Below are positions 44,740 through 53,246 of a stretch of 64,000 nucleotides of DNA, in pieces. How positions within the stretch are numbered: the stretch's first letter is position 1; each line of letters starts with the position of its first letter. The notes beneath the pieces were generated by a model that did not search any database, was not told the DNA's origin, and was given only the letters and a program-made list of their open reading frames with translations. The translations under genes were made by a program, and so were the position numbers. The stretch is from G963668655 sp963668655 (GTDB lineage Bacteria; Myxococcota_A; SURF-8), in contig CAXXPQ010000001.1 in assembly GCA_963668655.2 (NCBI GenBank), positions 62,001-126,000 on the forward strand, read 5' to 3'.

Positions 44740-44767
44740 GGCCGAAGCCATGCGCTTCGGCCTTTTT
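44740..44767 (+). terminator. Terminator in repeat copy 2, just before the phage cassette
   Basis: GGCCGAAG (44740-44747) pairs with CTTCGGCC (44755-44762), followed by five T. It ends only 16 nt before the first phage start codon, so read-through or antitermination would be needed to transcribe the cassette from this promoter. Confidence 0.75.
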
Positions 44768-44783
44768 CTTTGGAGCGAAAGGC

Positions 44784-45251
44784 ATGAGCAGGAAAAAGAA
44801 AAGAAAAGCCGGAAACGCGAAAACCCCCGCCGAACCGCCCTCCTGGGCCAGTCAGTCGGAGTTGGACCGCCTGGAGCGCCTGTGGACGGACAGTTCGTGC
44901 GAAACCATGAAGGCGTTCGCCGAGGAACAGAACCGGGATTACCGAGAAATGCTGCGGGTCACGAAAGGCTGGGTGCGCCGTCGGGAATGGTTGCGCATGG
45001 CCGAGGGTTCCGCCGTGCCGAAATCCGAGGAGGCGCGCCTGAAATACCTGGGTCTCTGGTGGGACATCGTGCTACGGCTGGGAGACCTGTCGCTCGACGA
45101 GGATGGCGCGGAGCCCGATCTGAAGCGCCTGTCCGCGGCCGCGTCGGTGCTGAAAACCGCCCAGTCCGCCACCGGACAGCTTCTCTGCCTGGAGGAACGC
45201 CCTCAACTTTCCACCCTGGTGATCGAGGATCTGAATGTGGACCAACTTTAA
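44784..45251 (+). CDS. Phage terminase small subunit
   Basis: The 155-residue protein has a basic N-terminus (MSRKKKRKAGNAK) and helical segments (LDRLERLWTDSSCETMKAFAEEQ, VTKGWVRRREWLRMAEG) resembling the DNA-binding helix-turn-helix of TerS. It is called mainly from its position directly before TerL. TerS recognises viral DNA and starts packaging. GGAG precedes the start at 44784. Its end overlaps TerL by 17 bp. It begins immediately after the repeat-2 terminator. Confidence 0.65.
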   Translation: MSRKKKRKAGNAKTPAEPPSWASQSELDRLERLWTDSSCETMKAFAEEQNRDYREMLRVTKGWVRRREWLRMAEGSAVPKSEEARLKYLGLWWDIVLRLGDLSLDEDGAEPDLKRLSAAASVLKTAQSATGQLLCLEERPQLSTLVIEDLNVDQL

Positions 45252-46569
45252 ACCGCTGCCGGCCCAGCGCCGACTGATCGAAGTGCCTCACGAGATGGAC
45301 ACGGACATCGCTCTTTATCAAGGGGGCGTGGGGAGCGGCAAGACCACGGCGGGCGTGATCCTGGGCTATCTGCTCAGCCGGATCTACCCCGGAAGCCGGG
45401 GCCTTGTGGGCGCGGCGACTCATGCGCTTCTACGGGACACCACCCGCTGCCGCTGGCGGGACATCGTTCCGCCGGGAGATATCGCCGCCTGGAACCGCAA
45501 CCCCGACAACCTGGTGCTGAGAAACGGATCCGAGATCTGGTTCCGTCATCTATCCGATCCGGATCGCCTGAGTTCCATGGAGTTCAATTGGATTCACGTG
45601 GAGGAAGGCGCTCAGATCCGGCAGCGGGTGTTCCACGCCCTGTTGGCGCGCCTGCGGCATACGGATTTCGGCTGCGTGCGCCCGCATCTGCGTGCGCGCT
45701 TTCGTCTCTTCATCACCTCCAACCCGGAGGAGGAATACGGCTGGCTCTACGAGCGCTTCGTGGAGCCCAAGGAACCCCGGCCCAACGTGCGCTTCATCCG
45801 AGCGCCCACGGTGGAAAACGTCCACCTGATGAAGAAGAAGCCGGATTACATCGACACCATACGGGACGTGGTGGACACGGATTATGCGCGCATCTATCTG
45901 GACGGCTACACGGGAGGACTCCGCAAGGGACGGGTGTATCGCAATTTCGACCGCGCCAAGGACGTAAGCGATACCGTGGCCTACGATCCCGCGCGCCCGC
46001 TGCACGCCAGCTTCGACTTCAACGTGGACTTTATGGTGGTGCTGCTGATTCAGGAACACCCGGAAGGCCGCACGGAAATCGTGGACGAGATCGTGCTGCG
46101 AAACGGAACGGACACCGCCACTCTCTGCCGGGCCATCAAGGAGAAATACGGCGAACACGCGGCGGGGTTCGGCGTTCACGGAGACGCCACGGGTTACGCC
46201 CGGCACCACCGCACCAGCCTGAACGACTACGCCATCATCCGTCGGGAACTGGGCGGGCTGCGCGGATTGCGATTTTACGTGCGGCGCGGATCGGCCAACC
46301 CGTCCGTACGCGACCGCACCAACGCGGTCAACTTCCGCCTCCAGAACGCCAACGAGGAACGGCGCATGCGCCTGTCGAGCCGTTGCCGCTACCTGATCCG
46401 CAGCCTGGAGCGCACGCGGTATCTGCCCGGCACGTTCGAGAAAGAAAAGATCCGGGATCCGGACGACGCGCGTTTCGTCATCGATCACGCGGGCGACGCC
46501 CTGGATTATTACATCGCGGACACCTATCCCTTCCATCCGGAACGGCTGCACGTCGTTCCCTATCTGTAA
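45235..46569 (+). CDS. terL: Phage terminase large subunit
   Basis: The 444-residue packaging motor has Walker A GGVGSGKT (residues 30-37), an acidic Walker B ending in HVEEG (about 122), and a nuclease domain. Nuclease metal ligands are suggested in SFDFNVDFM (about 259), HGDATG (about 315) and DHAGDALDYY (about 417). It cuts concatemeric DNA and pumps it into the prohead through the portal. The start lies inside the last codons of TerS, so translation is coupled. Both ATPase and nuclease motifs look intact, which argues against decay. Confidence 0.93.
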   Translation: MWTNFKPLPAQRRLIEVPHEMDTDIALYQGGVGSGKTTAGVILGYLLSRIYPGSRGLVGAATHALLRDTTRCRWRDIVPPGDIAAWNRNPDNLVLRNGSEIWFRHLSDPDRLSSMEFNWIHVEEGAQIRQRVFHALLARLRHTDFGCVRPHLRARFRLFITSNPEEEYGWLYERFVEPKEPRPNVRFIRAPTVENVHLMKKKPDYIDTIRDVVDTDYARIYLDGYTGGLRKGRVYRNFDRAKDVSDTVAYDPARPLHASFDFNVDFMVVLLIQEHPEGRTEIVDEIVLRNGTDTATLCRAIKEKYGEHAAGFGVHGDATGYARHHRTSLNDYAIIRRELGGLRGLRFYVRRGSANPSVRDRTNAVNFRLQNANEERRMRLSSRCRYLIRSLERTRYLPGTFEKEKIRDPDDARFVIDHAGDALDYYIADTYPFHPERLHVVPYL

Positions 46570-46581
46570 AAAGGAGACCTC

Positions 46582-48003
46582 ATGGGACTGAACTTCGTTT
46601 CCTTCTCCGGCGCTTCGGCTCGAAAACCGAATCCCGCGATGCGTTTCACGGATCCCGCGAAGGACGGCGCACGGGACGGCCTGCTTCATCGTTACTTCGA
46701 CGACGAAATCGCCGGGCGGGAGTTCGCGGAAAACCTGCGGAACCTGTATCCGAACAACGCGGAAGCCATGCTGGGAAACCGGTTGACGGTGAATCTGCTT
46801 CGTAAGGTGGTGGACACCAAGGCCAAACTGTACCGCCGCCCGCCGAAGCGGAAACTCCTGGACGCGAACGGCCGGGAACCGGACCCCGGACACCCCGCGC
46901 ATCGGGTCTTTCAGGCATTGATTCGGGATACTCGGGTGAATCATCACATGAAATGGCTGCTGCGCTATTACGAACTGCTGAACGGAGCGGCGCTGTGGGT
47001 GCAGTTCGACTGGCGAACGAACACGCCATGTCTGAGCCTGCTTCCTCCCCAGCGCCTGTGGGTGGAGCCGTCCGAGAACGATCCCGGAAATCCCATGGAG
47101 GCCAAGGCGATTCTCGTTCCCATCGGAACGAAGGCAAGCGGCGGGTATCTGCGATTCGCGCGCGTGCGCCTGTCCGACGGAGTCTTACGTATCCACGCGT
47201 CGAAGCTGGACGCGGATCTCGATCCCGTCCCCGAACAGCCGCCTGAGCTTTCCGCCTACGCCGCCCTGGACCGCTATCCCTTCGTATTCCTGCGGAAGTA
47301 TACGCCGCTGTCCGGAGTGGTCTGGCCGGATCCGCCCTACGGCTTGCTGCACGCCTCGCGCTGGCTGGATCACGAATTGACACGGGGAGCGCTCAACAGT
47401 CGCCTGACGGACTTTCCCGCCTACGTGTTCAACGGAGAGGCCGACGAACTGGGGGCGGTGAATCCCGCCACCGGAGCGGGCGCCATCATCTGCCTGGGCG
47501 ACGGAGACAAGAAACTGACGCCGTTGCCCGCCGATCCTCGCGAGGAGGAACGAAACGCCAATATAAGCTTTTTCCTGAAAGTGTTCGCTCAGGCCAACGA
47601 CATGACGCCATCGGCCTTCACGTTCGACAACGACCTGCAAAGCGGCACGGCCAAGTTTCACGACAAGCAGCCGGAAATCGAGTATCGCGAGGATCTGATG
47701 GACATGGTGCGTCCCGTGGAGGAAAGCGATCTGTGGCCGCTGTGTTTCCGTATGGCAGGCATCGTGGGCTTTGCGGAAGCGGAGGCGTTGGACGGTTTTC
47801 GCGTGGTGCTGGACTTCCCGGACCAGGTGATTCCGCTGTCCAAGGAAGAGGAGCTTCGCAACCTGGAGACCGAAATGCGTCTGGGACTGCGTTCCGCCGC
47901 CGACGTGCTGGCCGAGCGCCAGGGCCTTTCTCCGGAATCCGCCCGGAAAAAGGCGCGGGAAAACGAAGCGGAGTTGAAGACTGGAAAGGAGATTACGGAA
48001 TGA
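46582..48003 (+). CDS. Phage portal protein
   Basis: The 473-residue protein follows TerL by 12 bp. It has the portal-like mix of helices and a C-terminal crown helix (EEELRNLETEMRLGLRSAADVLAERQGLSPESARKKARENEAEL). The middle contains DMTPSAFTFDNDLQSGTAKFHD, similar to the SPP1-type portal wing. Portals form the dodecameric ring through which DNA enters and to which the neck attaches. An RBS, AAAAGGAG, precedes the start. The stop overlaps an ATG in another frame (48000) that begins an uncertain small ORF. Confidence 0.88.
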   Translation: MGLNFVSFSGASARKPNPAMRFTDPAKDGARDGLLHRYFDDEIAGREFAENLRNLYPNNAEAMLGNRLTVNLLRKVVDTKAKLYRRPPKRKLLDANGREPDPGHPAHRVFQALIRDTRVNHHMKWLLRYYELLNGAALWVQFDWRTNTPCLSLLPPQRLWVEPSENDPGNPMEAKAILVPIGTKASGGYLRFARVRLSDGVLRIHASKLDADLDPVPEQPPELSAYAALDRYPFVFLRKYTPLSGVVWPDPPYGLLHASRWLDHELTRGALNSRLTDFPAYVFNGEADELGAVNPATGAGAIICLGDGDKKLTPLPADPREEERNANISFFLKVFAQANDMTPSAFTFDNDLQSGTAKFHDKQPEIEYREDLMDMVRPVEESDLWPLCFRMAGIVGFAEAEALDGFRVVLDFPDQVIPLSKEEELRNLETEMRLGLRSAADVLAERQGLSPESARKKARENEAELKTGKEITE

Positions 48004-48266
48004 AACGGAGACTCGGAAAACCGGCCGCCGGGACGGCGCTGCCGTTTCCAAGACGCCGGGGACTTTCGGGATTACGACGGGAGCCTCCCGTTTGCGTCGG
48101 GCTCTGTCTTCATGGACCGGGCCGCACCGGAGTCCGCATTCGGCCAGCGGGATTCAGGAGCGCCTTGCGTCTCGCCTCCGCACTGCCGTCGGGGCCGCCA
48201 TGCTGGTCGGTGCATCTGCGAACGTCCGATCCGGCGCGGTTATACGCCCCCTTGCGAACACGGTAA
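48000..48266 (+). CDS. Uncertain small ORF between portal and scaffold
   Basis: An ATG overlapping the portal stop opens an 88-codon frame rich in Arg, Leu and Pro with no family resemblance. Another frame across 48092-48371 also stays open and looks as protein-like (with AVGAAMLVGASANVRSG). The 368-bp stretch 48004-48371 is therefore either a small gene, a decayed one, or mostly leader for the scaffold gene. I cannot decide. Confidence 0.25.
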   Translation: MKRRLGKPAAGTALPFPRRRGLSGLRREPPVCVGLCLHGPGRTGVRIRPAGFRSALRLASALPSGPPCWSVHLRTSDPARLYAPLRTR

Positions 48267-48371
48267 GGACATCAACCGGCGCTTTCGGAGGAAAGGCCGG
48301 AACCCGTATGGAGAACCGGCGCGGCGGAGACCGCGGCTCGGTTCATCAACCCAGGATCTTGGAGGAGACCC

Positions 48372-48836
48372 ATGGAACAGGAAGCGGCGATGGAACGCAT
48401 CGCGGAACTGGAAAAGGAAGTGGAACGCCTTCGCACGCGCGGGCTTTCGGGCAACGACCGGCGCTATGTGGAAAAATTGAAGGCCGATATGCGGAAAGCC
48501 GCCGCCGCCCGGGAGGAAAGCGAGGCTGCCGCAAGGGAACTGGTCCTGCGCATGGAACACAAGGACCGGCGCAACGGCCGGACCGTGGCCGCCATGCGAG
48601 CGGGATGCGTGGACATCGACACGCTGCTGCTTATTCTGGATTCCGGAAAATCCGAGGATCCAAGCGCCGCGTCGGTCGATCCCGAAATCGAGATCGAAGC
48701 GGCCAGGGAACGACTTCCCTATCTATTCCGCCGAACGCCGCATTTCCCGGACGCCGTTCCGTATTTCAGCGTCGAGCCGGAAATGCGACCCGAAAGCCCG
48801 GAAAAACAGGCCGCGAAAGCCTACCGCGTAAGCTGA
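48372..48836 (+). CDS. Phage capsid scaffolding protein
   Basis: The 154-residue protein begins with a coiled coil (MERIAELEKEVERLRTRGL), then a basic helical stretch and an acidic middle (SVDPEIEIEAARERLP). It ends in a conserved-looking beta tail. Size, heptads and position between portal and capsid identify a scaffold, which directs capsid assembly and leaves before DNA packaging. No prohead protease is encoded, so the scaffold is probably released intact. GGAGGAGACCC precedes the start at 48372. Confidence 0.65.
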   Translation: MEQEAAMERIAELEKEVERLRTRGLSGNDRRYVEKLKADMRKAAAAREESEAAARELVLRMEHKDRRNGRTVAAMRAGCVDIDTLLLILDSGKSEDPSAASVDPEIEIEAARERLPYLFRRTPHFPDAVPYFSVEPEMRPESPEKQAAKAYRVS

Positions 48837-48876
48837 TCCGTCGTCACGAAAAAAACCTTCGAAAGGAGAAAACATC

Positions 48877-49788
48877 ATGGCCTTGACTTTGCTCGAAGCC
48901 GCGAAACTGGAAACCGATTTCATCAAAAAGAATGTCGTGGAAGTATTCCCGACCGTATCCCCCGTGTTGGAGGCCCTGCCGTTCATCAACGTGTCGGGCG
49001 GCGTCTTCAAATACAACATGGAAGACGTGTTGCCGGGAATCGCCTTCCGGGGTATCAATGAAAGCTACGCCGAATCCACGGGCGTGCTGCAACAGAACGT
49101 GGAAGCCACCAAGATCCTTGGCGGAAAGTCCCAGGTGGATCGCGCGCTCGTCGCCGAACGCGGCGAATGCGCGGGGGAACTGCGCGCCGTTCACGACCGG
49201 TTGAAAGCCAAGGCGGCGGCGCTTTTCTTTACGAAAATGTTTTTCGACGGCGACAGCGCCGTGAACCCCCGACAGTTCGACGGACTGAATAAACGCCTGG
49301 TGGGAGATCAGGCGTTGACGGCCGGGACGAACGGGGCGGAGCTGACCACCGATATGCTGGACGACCTGGTGGACTCGGTGGTGGGCGCTCCGGATATGCT
49401 GCTGATGTCCAAGGCGATGCGCCGGGAACTGACGCGCCTGCTTCGGCAGGACGGACGATTGTCCTATGCGGAAGATGCCTTCGGACGCCAGGTGAGCGCC
49501 TACGGCGGGGTTCCCATCCGCATCGTGGAAGAAGATCACGAAGGCCAGGCCATTCTCGGATTCGACGAGACCTGTGGATCCTCGGACTTCACCGGATCCA
49601 TCTATGCCGTGCGCTTCGGCGCGGACGAATTCGTCACCGGCATTCAGACACAGCCGATGGAGGTCATCGACATGGGACTGCAAAGCGATCTCCAGTACCT
49701 GACGGTGATCGAATGGCAGGCTTCTTTCGTCATCCTGCATCCCAAATCCACGGCGCGTCTGAAAGGCGTGCTGGCGTATTCCGAGTAA
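48877..49788 (+). CDS. Major capsid protein (HK97 fold)
   Basis: The 303-residue protein has HK97-like features: an N-terminal helical arm, an E-loop-like segment (VSGGVFKYNMEDV), the long spine helix region near residue 95-115, and the P-domain and A-domain strands. The C-terminus carries VIEWQASFVILHPKSTARLKG. Its length matches capsids without a cleaved delta domain, consistent with the separate scaffold gene. AAAGGAG lies before the start. Good codon use and intact frames suggest it is expressed. Confidence 0.85.
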   Translation: MALTLLEAAKLETDFIKKNVVEVFPTVSPVLEALPFINVSGGVFKYNMEDVLPGIAFRGINESYAESTGVLQQNVEATKILGGKSQVDRALVAERGECAGELRAVHDRLKAKAAALFFTKMFFDGDSAVNPRQFDGLNKRLVGDQALTAGTNGAELTTDMLDDLVDSVVGAPDMLLMSKAMRRELTRLLRQDGRLSYAEDAFGRQVSAYGGVPIRIVEEDHEGQAILGFDETCGSSDFTGSIYAVRFGADEFVTGIQTQPMEVIDMGLQSDLQYLTVIEWQASFVILHPKSTARLKGVLAYSE

Positions 49789-49798
49789 GGAGGCTAGC

Positions 49799-50155
49799 AT
49801 GACCGAACCCCGTAAGCGCGATCGTTTCGACGCGCAACTGCTGCTGAAGCCGGACGGCGCGGAAAGTGCAAGCATGACGGGCGACGCCGTACACGCGGTT
49901 CCCGCTCCGGAGGTCGCGGCCGTCGTGGTGGCTATTTCCGACGTGTCGGGCACGGATCCGACCCTGGACCTGACGCTTCAGGGATCGCACGACGGGAACG
50001 ACTGGTACGACCTGGTAAAGGCGCCGACACTCGCCGCCGCCGGAAAATATCAAGCCGCCGTCGGTCCCCAATCCTGTTCGTATTACCGCTATGTTTCCGA
50101 AATCGGCGGTACGAACGGGCCCGCTTTCACCTATCTGGTAATGCTCACGTCCTGA
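49799..50155 (+). CDS. Probable head decoration protein, beta-sandwich
   Basis: The 118-residue protein is predicted all-beta, with segments VAAVVVAISDVSG, LDLTLQGSHDGNDWYDL and YYRYVSEI. The TLQGSHDGNDWYDL block resembles Ig-like carbohydrate-contacting domains on phage heads. It follows the capsid gene by 10 bp with AAGGAGG in front. It is probably a capsid decoration or head-fibre base; the assignment rests on position and fold only. Confidence 0.55.
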   Translation: MTEPRKRDRFDAQLLLKPDGAESASMTGDAVHAVPAPEVAAVVVAISDVSGTDPTLDLTLQGSHDGNDWYDLVKAPTLAAAGKYQAAVGPQSCSYYRYVSEIGGTNGPAFTYLVMLTS

Positions 50156-50160
50156 AACCG

Positions 50161-50193
50161 GCCGGAGCCTCCCGCAATCGTGGAGGCTCCGGC
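50161..50193 (+). terminator. Strong intercistronic hairpin behind the capsid-decoration genes
   Basis: GCCGGAGCCTCC (50161-50172) pairs perfectly with GGAGGCTCCGGC (50182-50193) around a 9-nt loop. There is no U-run, so it is more likely an mRNA stabiliser or partial terminator after the abundant capsid transcript. Confidence 0.55.
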
Positions 50194-50237
50194 ACCCGCC
50201 TGGAACATGTGCGGGCAAACCCGTGAAAGGAATTGAA

Positions 50238-50522
50238 ATGCCCTATCACACCACGACGCTGCTCAGCGTCACGGAGGATACGGAAGGCGCGGCTTTTTCC
50301 GTTTCCCGATACGCCAGTCTGCTGATCGTTGTCACCATCGGCGGCCAGGCCACCTGCCGCGTCGAGGGCCGCCAGCAGGGCGGCGAATGGAAGGAACTGG
50401 AGTCCTTCAGTCAAAGCGGCGAACTGAACCTTGAAAACTACGGTTGGCACCAGATTCGCGCCGTCGCGGAAGACATGGCGAGCGGATCGGCTATCGTGGA
50501 GATGAGTTGGAGGATGGCATGA
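50238..50522 (+). CDS. Small phage structural protein, decoration-like
   Basis: The 94-residue protein is beta-rich (SLLIVVTIGGQATCRVEG, QQGGEWKELESF, GWHQIRAVAED). Its block G-x-A-T-C-R-V-E-G...G-G-E-W-K-E-L parallels the preceding decoration protein (L-T-L-Q-G-S...G-N-D-W-Y-D-L), suggesting distant paralogues. AAAGGAATTGAA precedes the ATG at 50238. Its stop overlaps the next start (ATGA). The role is inferred from position. Confidence 0.5.
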   Translation: MPYHTTTLLSVTEDTEGAAFSVSRYASLLIVVTIGGQATCRVEGRQQGGEWKELESFSQSGELNLENYGWHQIRAVAEDMASGSAIVEMSWRMA

Positions 50523-50872
50523 CGCAATCGACCTATCCCGACATGGATATGAAATGCACGCCCGACGGAGGAGAATGCACCATCCAAACGGGCCAAAAGG
50601 CGGTCTCGACCGCCGGAACCGCCGTACCTCTTTCCGATGTTCCCGTGATCGTCTGGAGGATCGATCTGATCGCCGACGGCACGAACAGTGGAGCCGTTTT
50701 CGTCGGCGCCGATGGCGTGAACAAGGATACGCTGCAAGCCGCGCCGCTTCGGCCGGGAGAATGCTACTCCATCCAATGCCCGTCCGGCGCGGTTATGGAC
50801 CTGCGGCTTATTTATTTGGACGCCGAACAGGACGGCGACGGCGTGACCTTCAACTATTTCCAGATCGCATAG
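50519..50872 (+). CDS. Small phage structural protein
   Basis: The 117-residue beta-rich protein includes VPVIVWRIDLIADGTNSGAVFVGADGVN and GECYSIQCPSGAVMDLRLIYLDAEQDG, patterns seen in phage head-surface or fibre-base domains. Four Cys are present. It is translationally coupled to the gene before it. Function is unknown beyond the structural cluster. Confidence 0.5.
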   Translation: MTQSTYPDMDMKCTPDGGECTIQTGQKAVSTAGTAVPLSDVPVIVWRIDLIADGTNSGAVFVGADGVNKDTLQAAPLRPGECYSIQCPSGAVMDLRLIYLDAEQDGDGVTFNYFQIA

Positions 50873-50881
50873 GAGGTCCGC

Positions 50882-52054
50882 ATGATTAGCGCGTTTGAAC
50901 GAATCGGCATGCGGCCCATCCATACGAAAGACGCGGACCCAACACCCCTGGACGATGGAATCGGAAGCGGGGGAAACGGCGTCTTTCAACCGGACGAATT
51001 GTGGCGCAATCAAAGCAGCCGGGCCGTGTTTCTCTGTATCGAGAACACGACGGAAAACGCCGTCTGGAAAACCCTGTCGCCGGGGCTTTCCGTACAGACG
51101 GAACTGGTGGACGGCGGAACGATTTCCGTGGGAGCCGACCATCACCACGAGATCAAGGTGAGCGGTGCTGCGGGTCCGGCCGTGAATGTCTTTCTTGAAG
51201 ACGGAAAATTCGAAGGACAGGAAATCCGGATTCAAGGCATCGATGACGCTTCGGCCGTCCGGTTTTCAAGTGAAGCGGCGGTGTTTCGGAACGGACTGGC
51301 GCTGCGGCTCTGCGAGGGAGATTGGAGTCGTATGCTCTGGGACGCGGGCGAAGGGATCTGGAACGAGATCGAGCGAAACGTGAAACGTCGCGTCAATCTG
51401 ATGGTCCGGCACGGCGGAGGAAAAGTGTACCATTCCTCCTGGCAAAGGGCGGCCTTCAATCAGAAAATCTGGGACGGCGGCGGCCATTGGAGCACGGAGG
51501 ACTTTCAATTGACGGCCACCCATGCCTGTCGCCTGGCCATCGAGTTTTACGTCTACATCAGCAAGACGGAAAAGATCGCCCTTCCGGCTGCGGCGATCAC
51601 GCCGATCAATGCCGGGGGAGCCGATGCGGACTCCTTCGAGATCGAGGACGAAGGAAACGTCCAGCACCTGTTCAAGGACGGACAGAGCTTCACCCAGGAC
51701 GGCAGCACCTATACGTGCCGCGGGGATGCGACGTTTTCGGATCCGGTCACGCACGTGCCGGTTCACGAGGATCTGACCGGGATGGAGAGCGGGGACATCC
51801 AGATGGACCAGACCTCCGGCTATGGTGGGTTTCTGTTGTTGAAAAACGGCAGCGACATCGTGGGCGAGGTGAAAAACTATTATTCCGCCACAAACAATTA
51901 CCTTCCACTGGCCGGATCCATCGCCGTGGAACTCGCTCCCGGAGATACGCTGACCTTCCAGCAGCGCCAGTCCTACGATCGCGGAACCTGTCTGGGATTG
52001 AGAGGCGGCGTGTACGATCATTCCATCCTTCACATTCATCAGCTCTGCGACTGA
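50882..52054 (+). CDS. Head fibre/spike-like protein with C1q-like C-terminus
   Basis: The 390-residue protein has a linker-rich N-terminus (PLDDGIGSGGNGVFQPDELW), a central beta region (GAAGPAVNVFLEDGKFEGQEIRIQG) and a C-terminal jelly-roll-like domain. The last 180 residues (CRLAIEFYVYISKTEKIALP, GDTLTFQQRQSYDRGTCLGLRGG, HSILHIHQLC) look like a trimeric C1q/TNF-type domain found on phage fibres. It may bind a cell-surface receptor or act as a head fibre. The call is from pattern only. AGGAGG precedes the start. Confidence 0.5.
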   Translation: MISAFERIGMRPIHTKDADPTPLDDGIGSGGNGVFQPDELWRNQSSRAVFLCIENTTENAVWKTLSPGLSVQTELVDGGTISVGADHHHEIKVSGAAGPAVNVFLEDGKFEGQEIRIQGIDDASAVRFSSEAAVFRNGLALRLCEGDWSRMLWDAGEGIWNEIERNVKRRVNLMVRHGGGKVYHSSWQRAAFNQKIWDGGGHWSTEDFQLTATHACRLAIEFYVYISKTEKIALPAAAITPINAGGADADSFEIEDEGNVQHLFKDGQSFTQDGSTYTCRGDATFSDPVTHVPVHEDLTGMESGDIQMDQTSGYGGFLLLKNGSDIVGEVKNYYSATNNYLPLAGSIAVELAPGDTLTFQQRQSYDRGTCLGLRGGVYDHSILHIHQLCD

Positions 52055-52081
52055 ACGCGGCCGGAAAAAGGAGACGAATCC

Positions 52082-52783
52082 ATGATCCACTACACGGATG
52101 AAATCCGGGCGGGATCGCCAGCGGAAACCGTCGGCTACCGCCCCTCCAGCGGGTATCGCCTGCTGGAGGAGGATCCCCAGGCCACGCTCTCCATCTATCC
52201 GCCTGGAGGAGCGGGCGCGATCGTCAGCGGACAGCCGATGGTATGGGATCCGGACGAACACGGACTGAAAACCACCCTGGACACCTCCGATGCGAGGCTT
52301 TGGCCCAAGGGAAACAATTACATGGCCGAGGTGCGTTTCACGACGGACGAGATGTCGCGTGTGCGCGTCTTCTATTTCGACGTGCTGGCGGACCCCTGGC
52401 GACCCAATCTGACCACCGCGGATATTATGAAACTTTCCGGGACGGCCGCGCTGGGAGACGACGCGGAAAGCCCGGATTACTCGGAGCCCATCGCGGAAGC
52501 AGAGGAACGGCTGCGCATTCGTCTGCGCGCCCGTGGACTTTCTCCGGGACAGATCCGCAACAAGGCCGCCCTGGATCGCTGCCATCGGATGCTCGGGCTG
52601 AGTTACCTCTACCTTCATGCGTCCACGGGTGAGGAATCCGCCTTTTGGAACAAGCATCGAACCTTCCAAAAGCTCTACGAACGCTCCTTTTCCGAACTGT
52701 TGTCCGCCGTGGAACTCGACGTGGATCAGGACAATCGTCCGGATCGGCCCAGCCAGAAAGCCCAGGCGAGGTTGCAGCCATGA
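52082..52783 (+). CDS. Head-tail connector (adaptor) protein
   Basis: The 233-residue protein has a beta N-terminal half and a helical C-terminal half (EERLRIRLRARGLSPGQIRNKAALDRCHRMLGLSYLYLHAS) typical of the adaptor that docks onto the portal ring. Position after head proteins and before the tail terminator agrees. Its stop overlaps the next start. RBS AAAAGGAG. Confidence 0.6.
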   Translation: MIHYTDEIRAGSPAETVGYRPSSGYRLLEEDPQATLSIYPPGGAGAIVSGQPMVWDPDEHGLKTTLDTSDARLWPKGNNYMAEVRFTTDEMSRVRVFYFDVLADPWRPNLTTADIMKLSGTAALGDDAESPDYSEPIAEAEERLRIRLRARGLSPGQIRNKAALDRCHRMLGLSYLYLHASTGEESAFWNKHRTFQKLYERSFSELLSAVELDVDQDNRPDRPSQKAQARLQP

Positions 52784-53232
52784 GTACGCTATCCCAGCAG
52801 ATGGACGCCTTGCGGGTGGTTCTTCAGAATGCGTCACCGTACCGTCACATCGAACGCCGCCCATGGAATCTTCCCTACCGATACGTTTCCTTTTCCAAAG
52901 GGAAGCGGATTTCACGGGAAACGGGGCTGCGCATGTTTTCCATCGAGTGCGAGGACGAGCGTCCTTTCGGAATGGGGACGGACGGCAATCTGCGATTCGA
53001 GGTGGAGATTCTCCTTTGCGTCTACTATCCCTTCCGGCACGACATCGCGCGCGCGGAGGAATACTTTTCGGAAGAGACGCGCCTGGTCCGCCGGCTTTTC
53101 GAATCCCCGGATTCGTATGTGAGCGGGACACGGATGATCGCTCATGACCATTCCTACATGGAGTCCGTGGGAGAGGAAGGCATGCTCTTCAATCACCGAT
53201 ACGGCCTGTTGGTCGATGAAACGCTGAACTGA
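52780..53232 (+). CDS. Tail terminator or neck protein
   Basis: The 150-residue alpha/beta protein has RFEVEILLCVYYPFRHDIARAEEYF and the C-terminal HRYGLLVDETLN strand, resembling tail-terminator folds. The order adaptor, terminator, tail tube is the usual one. The start overlaps the adaptor stop by ATGA. Confidence 0.6.
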   Translation: MSTLSQQMDALRVVLQNASPYRHIERRPWNLPYRYVSFSKGKRISRETGLRMFSIECEDERPFGMGTDGNLRFEVEILLCVYYPFRHDIARAEEYFSEETRLVRRLFESPDSYVSGTRMIAHDHSYMESVGEEGMLFNHRYGLLVDETLN

Positions 53233-53246
53233 AAGGAAAACGGAGA

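Larger units (their letters stand above)
44421..44767 (+). repeat. Two tandem copies, period 187 bp, each with a promoter and terminator
   Basis: Strongly similar copies at 44421-44580 and 44608-44767 start at GAACG(C/T)CATCGAACG and end with the same hairpin and T-run. They lie in the 393-bp gap between plsC and the small terminase gene. The most conserved block, GAGTTTGTGTTTGAATCGTA, is identical in both. No copy was seen at the right end of the cassette. Confidence 0.85.

Noticed and set aside
44421..44767. Left attachment site of a prophage
   Set aside because: The duplication is tandem and local; no matching copy was seen at the right edge near 63.35 kb and no integrase is present.
48092..48886. 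264-codon frame across the scaffold region
   Set aside because: It overlaps the better supported scaffold (coiled coil, strong ribosome binding site) and the capsid start. Its first part remains unresolved and is noted separately.
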